DNA of 8,255 nt from positions 1 to 8,255 of the forward strand of contig JBBDIO010000031.1 in NCBI GenBank assembly GCA_040880365.1, read 5' to 3'. The notes under the pieces were generated by a model that was not told the DNA's origin, ran no database searches, and saw only the letters and a list, made by a program, of their open reading frames with translations. The translations under genes and the position numbers were made by a program. The stretch comes from JBBDIO01 sp040880365. GTDB lineage: Bacteria; Chloroflexota; Anaerolineae; Caldilineales; Caldilineaceae. The stretch's first letter is position 1, and each line of letters opens with the position of its first letter. Positions 1 to 6,448 of the stretch are shown here, in pieces.

Positions 1-3000
1 TATTGCGGGCGATAGCAGTTGGGCCTATGCTCAAGTGGGCAATGGCGGCTTTGGCAGTAACGGCGATCTCAGCGGCAATCATGGCGTCTACGCCCAAAAT
101 GTGACGGTCCAGGGCGGTGCCAGCTATGCCTGGGCCCAGGTGGGCAACGGGGGCTTCTGGGGTTCAGCCTTGAATGGAGAACTCAGTGGCTCGATGACCA
201 TCAGCGCGACCCAGGCGGTGACGGTGGCGGCCGGCCAACTTTTTGGTACTTATGCGCTGGTGGGCAACGGCGGCTATGAGGCCAATGGGAACAAGACGGG
301 CGATCACACGGTGCGCAGCGGGACGGGCAATATTCTGTTCCAGGCCGGCGACAACAGCGCGTGGGTCTTACTGGGCAACGGCGGCTTTGCTGCCGACGGC
401 AGCCACGACGGCAACCACACCGCCGCGACCCAGGCCGGGGATGTAATCTTCCGGGGGGGCGACTTCGGCTCGTGGACGTATGCGCTGGTGGGCAATGGTG
501 GCAATGAGATAGACGGCGATCAGAGTGGCGACCACCTTGTGAGCAGCGTGACCGGCAACATCCTGTTCGAGGGGGGTGAGGGCAATTTTGCCTTCGCCCA
601 GGTGGGCAACGGCGGCCACGAGATTGCGGGTAATCACAGCGGCAGCCACACCGTACAAACCCAAAGCGGCAACATCGAGTTCCGGGGTGGACCTGGGCAG
701 AGTAGCTGGGCGCAGGCGGGCAACGGCGGACTCGACAGCACGGGCACTTTTGGCGGCAGCCACCACGTGGAGACGCAGGATGGCGACATCCTCTTTACCG
801 GGGGCGGTAGCGATTGGACCTATGCCCAGGTGGGCAACGGTGGCACTTTCGCGGAGGGCAGCCACAGCGGCAACCACAGCGTACAGACTGCCAACGGCGA
901 CATCACCTTTCTGGCGGGTTCCGGGAGCGATGCCTATGCCCAGGTGGGCAACGGTGGCTATGACGCATATGGCAGTGGACACAGCGGCGACCACAGCGTG
1001 CGCGCCGAAAACGGCGACGTCACGTTCCGGGGTGGCAGCGTCCGGCGGACCTACGCCCAGGTGGGCAACGGTGGGATCTTCGCGGGCGGCAACCACAGCG
1101 GCAATCACAGCGTATACGCAGAGAACGTCACCTTCCAGGGGGGCGATAGTGGTTCTGCCTATGCCCAGGTGGGCAACGGTGGCTACACTATAAGTGGTGT
1201 CCTCACCGGCACGATCACCATCAGCGCCACGCACGGAATTTCTCTGACCGGCGGCAGCGCCAACTTCACCTATGCCCAGGCCGGGCATGGCGGGAATCAA
1301 CACCAGGGAAATATCGTGGGCGATGTGGTGCTGTACAGCGCAATGGGTGATATTGTGGCGCACGCAGGCACAGGCCAAAACGCGTATACCCAGGTGGGCA
1401 GCGGCGGCAACGGCTATACAGGAACCGCGCACGGCAATCACAGTCTGACTGCTGCCCAGGGCTATATCGTCGTGACCGGCGGCGCAGGAGCCGGGTCTTT
1501 TGCCTACGCAGTGGTGGGCAACGGCGGGTACCATGCAACCAATGTGCTAACCGGCGATCACACACTGTGGGCGGCGCAGCATATCACGTTTACCGGCGGC
1601 ACCGGTCAGAATGGTTTTGCGCGCGCAGGCAACGGCGGCACGGGCAACGGCGGCACACCGAGCGGCAATCATACACTCACCGCGCAGAGCGGCGACATCA
1701 CCTTTTTGGCCGGAACCGGCGACCAAAGCCACGCCCAGGCGGGCAATGGTGGCGGCGACAACAACGGCGCGGCGGTGGGCGATCTGCAACTGACCGCCGG
1801 GCGCACGATCTATTTCGCCGCCAATGACGCGCCGCAATCCTATGCGCAGGCAGGCAACGGCGGCTATAGAAACGACGGTCGCCCCTCCTACAACGGCCTG
1901 CCGGGCCACAGCGGCTTCATTACCCTGACCGCGCAGACCGGCGACATTGTCTTTTTGGGCGGTGATGCCGAAGATGCCTATGCCCACGCGGGCAACGGTG
2001 GTCGTGATTCGCTGGGCGCGCACAGCGGCAATGTGACGCTGCTGGCTTTTGGCGAGATTCGCTTCGGCGCAGGCAACGGAATCAACGCCTATGCCCAGGC
2101 GGGCAACGGCGCAGCCTATGGCGATGGTCGCTATGGGCCGGATAACGGTATCCGCGGCGACACGACGCTGAGCACACAGACCGGCGATATTCTGTTTACG
2201 GCCAACGACGCGATCAACGCCTATGCGCTGGCGGGCAATGGCGGCTGGCAGATGTTGGGCAACACGGGCGGCAATGTCGCACTGACGGCGGCAGGGGATG
2301 TGCGTTTTAGCGCCGGCGGTGGTCAACTGGCCTTTGCCCACGCGGGCAACGCCGCCCCCGTAGGCGGCATGGATTTCGTGACCTCTACCGTGCAGATCCA
2401 TGCGCTGGGCGGCGATGTGGTGTTCACCGGCGGCGCGGGCCAGGCTGCCTATGCCCAAATCGGACACGGCGGCTACAGCACCTATGGCGACAAACTGGGC
2501 GATGTGACAATTTCTGCTTCCGGCACCTTCACGATCCGTGGTGGCGATCATCCGCTGGCCTACGCCCAGGTGGGGCACGGCGCGGCCATCATTGAGCCGG
2601 AAAGCATTGCCGGTGAACGGCGCGGGGACATTCGCGTGCTTGCAGGCTCCCACATTGTCGCCGACGGCGCGCGTATCGGCCACTATACCTACGATGGCGT
2701 AGCATCTGTACTCGATGCCGACACGTATGTCGTGGCCGGGCAGAACGATCCCTTCTCCACAGGCAGCGGCAGTATTACGGCCAGCGACACGCCCACGTTT
2801 ACAACGATCTTCAACAGCGCACCGCCTGCCAATGGCGGTCAACTGCGCTTCTATGTCCCGCGCCGGGAAAATGTGAATATCGACGCTGCGACGCCCATGA
2901 ACGGCGAAGCCTATCCGGGCACCGTGCCCGATAACCGCACGGTGGGCTTCTTCCTCTTTGCCAATGGCGGCTATATCGACGAATACAGCTTCTATTTCGG

Positions 3001-4870
3001 GCAGCCCAGCGATCTGGGCGTGGTCAAGCAGGTAACGCCGATGGGCACATTGCTGCCCAACCAGCCCATTACCTATACCCTGGCGTTTTCAAATAGCGGT
3101 CTTGTGACGGCGACGCAGACGGTACTCACCGACACGCTGATTGCCCCGCTCTACAACCTGGTGATCGAGGAAACGCTGGATGCGGGCGTCATCATCACCC
3201 AGACCGGCGCGCTGCCCAATCTGGCGTGGGACATCGGCGATCTTGCGCCGGGTGCGGGCGGCGAAATCACCATCAGCGGGCAAGTGACGACCAGCATGAG
3301 CGCGCCGGTGGGCTGGTTCAACCACGCGGGCATCACCGGCACGCACGAATTGACCTTTACCAACAATGTCACGTCGGTTGCCAGCAACGCGACGCCGCCT
3401 ACGGTCACCCTATCACCCACAGCAACGATCGTATTGGAAAATGCGGGCCTGGTCGAGCTGCACATCGTGCTCAACGCGGCGAACCCCTGGCTGGACACGG
3501 TGGTGAGCTATGTGACCGCCGACGACAGCGCCAGCGCCGGCAGCGACTACAGCGCGCAGAGCGTGACGGCGACCATTCCCGCCGGGCAGACAGACGTCAC
3601 AATCAGCGTGCCCATTCTCGATGATGCACAGGTGGAAGACGACGAACTCTTCTTCGTGACGCTGACCGGCTCGCCCGCGACGGCGCTGGGTGGAAACATC
3701 ACAGCCCAGGTGACGATTCTGAATGACGACAGCGCGGGCATCGCCCTCACCGGCGACACCCTCACCGTCAGCGAGGACGGTACGCTCACGGATGTGTTTA
3801 CCCTCACCCTCAGCAGCCAACCCGGCGCGCCGGTCACCTTCACGCCGCTATCCGGTGATCCTGTGGCCTGCACGGTCGCACCCACACCTGTCACGGTACA
3901 GCCTGCCGACTGGCAGAATCCCATCGTCTTCACCGTCACCGGTGTGGACGACGACCGCGCCACCGGCGACCGCGCCTGCACCCTCACGGTTTCCTCGACC
4001 AGCGACGACTCCGACTACAATCAGCCTACCGTGGGCACGGTCAACGTCACCGTGCTGGATGACGACACTGGAAGCGTGACGATTCAGCCGTCGGACAGCG
4101 GCTTTACGCTTACACTGGAAAGCCGGCCCACGGCGCCGGTCACGTTCAATATCGTGGCGCAGAACCCGGATCAATGCACGGTCTCGCCAGCACAGATCAC
4201 CGTCCAACCCGATGACTGGCAGAACGCTATCGAATTCAGTGTGGACGCCGTCTCGCTCGACGCAGAACCGAGCAACTGTGTCTTCCAGGTCGTCGGCGCA
4301 AGCCTCGACCCCGACTATGACAATTTGTTGGCAGGCGTGGAGGTAGTGGTACAACCTCAGATCGCCGCCATCTCCATCGCGATTGGTTTGGGCGTGGCAG
4401 GCGAAGAAGACAGTTGCCGCGCCGCGGAGCCGGTGCTGATGGTCAAGCCCAATACCGATGTCATCTTCTGTTTCGAGGTCGAAAACACGGGATCCGCCCT
4501 GCTGGTAAGCCATACCCTGGTCGGCACTATCGTCGGCACCGTCTTCGAAGAGCTGACGCTAGACCTGGCGCCGGGCATGACCCATACCTACGAATTTACC
4601 CGGACGGCACAGGTCAGCGAAACCCACAGCTTCACCTGGAGTTCTGTCGCACAGCCGGGAATTTCAGTGGAGAGTGCCGGGGTCGATAGTGCCGGGCTGA
4701 TGCCTGCGGCCAACACAGAGATTGCCCAGGCTGTGGTTGCCCAGGCTGTGGTTGCCACCGCAGGCTCTACGGTGCATATCGACATTGATGGCACCACAAA
4801 CCTGCCCGTGGAAAATCAACCGGAGCAGATGGGTCCCATCCGCCTGTGGCTGCCCAACCTGCGGCGCTGA
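1..4870 (+). CDS. Giant repetitive secreted adhesin-like protein (beta-solenoid repeats, DUF11, Calx-beta), 5' partial
   Basis: The frame is open from the first complete codon at nt 2, so the true start and any signal peptide lie left of the window; 1,622 residues are visible. Order of parts: 23 tandem units of about 38 residues (nt 26 to about 2665), typified by YAQVGNGG, then SGNHSV, then GDITF and GG; a transition segment (about 2666-3010); a DUF11-like domain (about 3011-3390, starting DLGVVKQVTP and containing ITYTLAFSNSG); a Calx-beta domain (about 3398-3735, with SAGSDYS and VEDDELFFVTL); two related Calx-beta-like domains (about 3739-4070 and 4075-4355); a further Ig-like domain (about 4370-4715); and the tail IRLWLPNLRR. 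Such proteins are usually exported surface fibres or adhesins; that role is inferred. No enzyme motif and no hydrophobic C-terminal anchor are visible. Cysteines occur only in the last third. GTG at 35 is an internal valine, not a start. Confidence 0.88.
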   Translation, partial: IAGDSSWAYAQVGNGGFGSNGDLSGNHGVYAQNVTVQGGASYAWAQVGNGGFWGSALNGELSGSMTISATQAVTVAAGQLFGTYALVGNGGYEANGNKTGDHTVRSGTGNILFQAGDNSAWVLLGNGGFAADGSHDGNHTAATQAGDVIFRGGDFGSWTYALVGNGGNEIDGDQSGDHLVSSVTGNILFEGGEGNFAFAQVGNGGHEIAGNHSGSHTVQTQSGNIEFRGGPGQSSWAQAGNGGLDSTGTFGGSHHVETQDGDILFTGGGSDWTYAQVGNGGTFAEGSHSGNHSVQTANGDITFLAGSGSDAYAQVGNGGYDAYGSGHSGDHSVRAENGDVTFRGGSVRRTYAQVGNGGIFAGGNHSGNHSVYAENVTFQGGDSGSAYAQVGNGGYTISGVLTGTITISATHGISLTGGSANFTYAQAGHGGNQHQGNIVGDVVLYSAMGDIVAHAGTGQNAYTQVGSGGNGYTGTAHGNHSLTAAQGYIVVTGGAGAGSFAYAVVGNGGYHATNVLTGDHTLWAAQHITFTGGTGQNGFARAGNGGTGNGGTPSGNHTLTAQSGDITFLAGTGDQSHAQAGNGGGDNNGAAVGDLQLTAGRTIYFAANDAPQSYAQAGNGGYRNDGRPSYNGLPGHSGFITLTAQTGDIVFLGGDAEDAYAHAGNGGRDSLGAHSGNVTLLAFGEIRFGAGNGINAYAQAGNGAAYGDGRYGPDNGIRGDTTLSTQTGDILFTANDAINAYALAGNGGWQMLGNTGGNVALTAAGDVRFSAGGGQLAFAHAGNAAPVGGMDFVTSTVQIHALGGDVVFTGGAGQAAYAQIGHGGYSTYGDKLGDVTISASGTFTIRGGDHPLAYAQVGHGAAIIEPESIAGERRGDIRVLAGSHIVADGARIGHYTYDGVASVLDADTYVVAGQNDPFSTGSGSITASDTPTFTTIFNSAPPANGGQLRFYVPRRENVNIDAATPMNGEAYPGTVPDNRTVGFFLFANGGYIDEYSFYFGQPSDLGVVKQVTPMGTLLPNQPITYTLAFSNSGLVTATQTVLTDTLIAPLYNLVIEETLDAGVIITQTGALPNLAWDIGDLAPGAGGEITISGQVTTSMSAPVGWFNHAGITGTHELTFTNNVTSVASNATPPTVTLSPTATIVLENAGLVELHIVLNAANPWLDTVVSYVTADDSASAGSDYSAQSVTATIPAGQTDVTISVPILDDAQVEDDELFFVTLTGSPATALGGNITAQVTILNDDSAGIALTGDTLTVSEDGTLTDVFTLTLSSQPGAPVTFTPLSGDPVACTVAPTPVTVQPADWQNPIVFTVTGVDDDRATGDRACTLTVSSTSDDSDYNQPTVGTVNVTVLDDDTGSVTIQPSDSGFTLTLESRPTAPVTFNIVAQNPDQCTVSPAQITVQPDDWQNAIEFSVDAVSLDAEPSNCVFQVVGASLDPDYDNLLAGVEVVVQPQIAAISIAIGLGVAGEEDSCRAAEPVLMVKPNTDVIFCFEVENTGSALLVSHTLVGTIVGTVFEELTLDLAPGMTHTYEFTRTAQVSETHSFTWSSVAQPGISVESAGVDSAGLMPAANTEIAQAVVAQAVVATAGSTVHIDIDGTTNLPVENQPEQMGPIRLWLPNLRR
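26..2665 (+). repeat. 23-unit coding tandem repeat, about 115 bp (38 residues) per unit
   Basis: Units begin at nt 26, 131, 251, 362, 479, 593, 707, 821, 935, 1052, 1160, 1271, 1385, 1505, 1616, 1730, 1841, 1979, 2090, 2222, 2333, 2450 and 2561. Spacings are 35-40 residues except after units 17 (46) and 19 (44). Each unit opens with an aromatic residue (His in unit 16), then AQV/AQA and GNGG or GHG. A polar turn of the SGNHSV type follows, then a GDITF-like strand and a GG or AG turn. The period and alternating strand/turn pattern suit a beta-solenoid with one or two coils per unit. The QV form dominates units 1-11 and the QA form units 15-21, while units 22-23 shift to GHG. The array probably continues left of the window. 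Confidence 0.9.
4722..4751 (+). repeat. 15-bp perfect tandem duplication near the adhesin C-terminus
   Basis: The unit TTGCCCAGGCTGTGG occurs twice head to tail (4722-4736 and 4737-4751) and is followed by a partial third copy (TTGCC). It encodes the repeated AQAVV in a low-complexity linker between the last Ig-like domain and the C-terminal tail. It keeps the frame and looks like a simple slippage duplication. Confidence 0.8.
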
Positions 4871-4888
4871 TGGATGAACTATGCGCGG

Positions 4889-4934
4889 AGGGTGCGGGTC
4901 GGTGGTTGAGCAAGTAGCCACTGGCCCATACCCT
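4889..4934 (+). terminator. Candidate hairpin terminator after the adhesin gene
   Basis: Positions 4896-4907 pair with 4916-4927 over 12 base pairs (three of them G-T) around an 8-nt loop. After one C/A mismatch, 4889-4894 pair with 4929-4934 for six more. The stem begins 19 nt past the adhesin stop. No T-run follows, so it is not a classic intrinsic terminator; it could instead be a 3'-end stabilising or processing hairpin. It separates the adhesin transcript from the promoter at 5058. Confidence 0.5.
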
Positions 4935-5057
4935 ACGCGTGCCTTGCATCGGGCCGGCTACAGTGTGAATAAGCTCCAGGATGCCCTGAATTTCTGGGCT
5001 TCGCGTTTCAAATATTCCGCTTTCACATATTCCTCTTCAAAATTCATTCCACGCCTC

Positions 5058-5084
5058 TGTCACAAACGCACCACCTCTCTCGTC
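5058..5084 (+). promoter_or_regulatory. ECF41-type sigma promoter (TGTCACA-N16-CGTC)
   Basis: The -35-like element TGTCACA lies at 5058-5064 and the -10-like element CGTC at 5081-5084, separated by exactly 16 nt. This equals the consensus reported for ECF41 sigma factors, which typically drive an adjacent oxidoreductase, epimerase or carboxymuconolactone decarboxylase gene. Here the next gene is an oxidoreductase and the gene after it is an ECF41 sigma factor. Initiation would fall near 5090-5093, giving a leader of about 40 nt. The rest of 4935-5132 shows no convincing gene. Confidence 0.85.
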
Positions 5085-5120
5085 TCCTTTACAGAACCAA
5101 AATTGAAGCATGGCAAATAT

Positions 5121-5126
5121 AAGGAG
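5121..5126 (+). promoter_or_regulatory. Ribosome binding site that fixes the oxidoreductase start
   Basis: AAGGAG lies 6 nt before the ATG at 5133. In-frame codons continue upstream to an ATG at 4881, but that start would precede the promoter at 5058-5084 and has no comparable site. The protein encoded between 4881 and 5132 also lacks any recognisable domain, while the FAD-binding fold begins directly after 5133. Confidence 0.85.
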
Positions 5127-5132
5127 ACTCTG

Positions 5133-6335
5133 ATGAACAGCAAACACAAACACAAAATCGTTATCATCGGTGGTGGCTACGCCGGGTTGATCGCCGCGCT
5201 GCGTCTGGCAGGCAAGGCCGCCAACAACGCGGAGATCACACTGATCAATGCCCGCGCGGGCTTTGTCCAGCGCATCCGCAATCATCAAGTGGCCGCGCAG
5301 CAGCCTGTGCAACAACACTCAATCCCAAAGCTGCTGGGCAGACGGCCTGTCCGTTTTGTCCAGGGACGGGTCACCGCGCTGGATCTCGCCCGACACACTG
5401 CAACCGTAGACAACGGTGAGATTTTCGCCTACGATAAACTGTTGTATGCCTTGGGGAGCGTGGCAGCAAAGCCCGACATTCCCGGCGTGCGCGAACATGC
5501 CTATGGCATCGGCAATATTGAAGAGGCGGAAGCACTGCACACGCGGATGGGGTCGCTATCTGCCGGGGCAGAGATGGTTGTCATCGGGGGCGGCCTGACC
5601 GGAATCGAGACGGCAACAGAGCTTGCCGAGAGCCGCCCCGATCTGCGCGTCAAGCTGGTGACGGACGGCGTTGTCGGCCCGAGTCTGTCGGAGCGTGGAC
5701 GGGCTTATATCCGCCAGGTGTTCGCCGACCTGAATCTGGGTTCGCTGGAGCACACACGCGTCCAGAAGATCGAAGCAGGCCAACTGTTCACCAACGCAGG
5801 TCGCCGCCTGCCCTTTGATATCGCGATCTGGGCCGGGTCGTTCGGCGTACCCTCGCTGGCGCGGGAAGCCGGGCTGGACGTGAATGCGAGCGGCCGCGTC
5901 CGGGTCGATTCTCAACTCCGTTCGATATCGCACCCGGATGTCTATGCTGTGGGCGATTCTTCCATCTTCGCAGATCGCACGCCGCTGCGGATGGCGTGTG
6001 CAACTGCCTTTTCGACAGGCGCACACGCGGCGGATAATCTGTTGGCATGGATCGCAGGCAAGCCCCAGCAGCCATTCAGCTTACACTATGGTGGAACGTG
6101 CATCAGCCTGGGCCGCAAACGCGGCTTGTTGCAATTTACAAATAAAGATGACATCTCGCAAGAGCGGATTATCACCGGCTTCGCAGCCAAGGTGATCAAG
6201 GAAAGCATCTGCCGGGGTACGATTTGGGGATTGAAGTTGGAACGCACCTGGCCGGGCGCAGTGACCTGGCCGGGGAAAGACAGCCCGCCAGCCGAACAGA
6301 ACCCACAACAGGCAATGCAGATCGAATCGGTCTAG
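5133..6335 (+). CDS. NAD(P)/FAD-dependent oxidoreductase (pyridine nucleotide-disulphide oxidoreductase fold, NDH-2-like)
   Basis: A 400-residue flavoprotein predicted to pass electrons from NAD(P)H through FAD to an acceptor that the sequence does not identify. The FAD-binding motif is IVIIGGGYAG (residues 9-18). The NAD(P)-binding motif is VVIGGGLTGIE (149-159), followed by TATELAESRPDLRVKLV. The second FAD contact is DVYAVGDSS (269-277). RMACAT and CISLGRKRGLLQF in the C-terminal third match a subgroup common in actinobacteria, often annotated only as NAD(P)/FAD-dependent oxidoreductase. No adjacent redox CxxC or CxxxxC pair is seen near the FAD site, so a disulphide reductase is unlikely. 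There is no signal peptide or clear membrane helix, so it is probably cytoplasmic or peripheral. An ECF41-type promoter precedes it and the ECF41 sigma gene follows after 113 nt, making it the likely sigma target. True respiratory NDH-2 activity is uncertain. Confidence 0.9.
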   Translation: MNSKHKHKIVIIGGGYAGLIAALRLAGKAANNAEITLINARAGFVQRIRNHQVAAQQPVQQHSIPKLLGRRPVRFVQGRVTALDLARHTATVDNGEIFAYDKLLYALGSVAAKPDIPGVREHAYGIGNIEEAEALHTRMGSLSAGAEMVVIGGGLTGIETATELAESRPDLRVKLVTDGVVGPSLSERGRAYIRQVFADLNLGSLEHTRVQKIEAGQLFTNAGRRLPFDIAIWAGSFGVPSLAREAGLDVNASGRVRVDSQLRSISHPDVYAVGDSSIFADRTPLRMACATAFSTGAHAADNLLAWIAGKPQQPFSLHYGGTCISLGRKRGLLQFTNKDDISQERIITGFAAKVIKESICRGTIWGLKLERTWPGAVTWPGKDSPPAEQNPQQAMQIESV

Positions 6336-6382
6336 GACGCAGACAGGGGAAGGTAAGGCAAACTCATCGAATCAGCCTTGCC

Positions 6383-6416
6383 TTCCAGTCACCATGAAGT
6401 TCCAGTCACCGTGAAG
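6383..6416 (+). repeat. 17-bp tandem direct repeat upstream of the sigma factor gene
   Basis: TTCCAGTCACCATGAAG (6383-6399) is followed immediately by TTCCAGTCACCGTGAAG (6400-6416), with one mismatch. It lies in the 113-nt gap between the oxidoreductase and the sigma gene, ending 32 nt before the sigma start. It could be a paired regulator site or a neutral duplication. The same gap has a weak 7-bp inverted repeat (6355-6361 with 6378-6384, 16-nt loop) and no recognisable promoter. Confidence 0.75.
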
Positions 6417-6438
6417 TAAATCATCATAAAGATGTTAC

Positions 6439-6442
6439 GGAG
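6439..6442 (+). promoter_or_regulatory. Ribosome binding site for the TTG-initiated sigma gene
   Basis: GGAG lies 6 nt before TTG at 6449. Reading back in frame to the stop at 6395 there is no ATG or GTG, and the next internal ATG (residue 21) would cut into sigma region 2. TTG is therefore the best start. Confidence 0.75.
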
Positions 6443-6448
6443 TGGCAT

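Noticed and set aside
2503..2509. TGTGACA, a reverse-strand match to the ECF41 -35 element inside the adhesin gene
   Set aside because: The position 16 nt downstream on the minus strand reads CATA rather than CGTC, and no minus-strand gene follows.
26..2665. CRISPR-like or non-coding satellite interpretation of the regular repeat spacing
   Set aside because: The repeats keep one open reading frame throughout, the spacing is a multiple of three in every unit, and the sequence between cores is also conserved as protein.
368..2842. Long antisense reading frames across the repeat array (388 and 431 codons on the minus strand)
   Set aside because: They arise because GC-rich repeats lack stop codons in that frame. 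They have no plausible ribosome sites or domains, and the plus frame carries the clear repeat pattern.
4881..5132. N-terminal extension of the oxidoreductase from the ATG at 4881
   Set aside because: It would begin upstream of the ECF41 promoter and inside the hairpin region, lacks a good ribosome site, and encodes no domain. The ATG at 5133 has AAGGAG at ideal spacing.
6355..6384. Possible terminator between the oxidoreductase and sigma genes
   Set aside because: Only a 7-bp stem with a 16-nt loop and no T-run, too weak to claim. Co-transcription remains possible.
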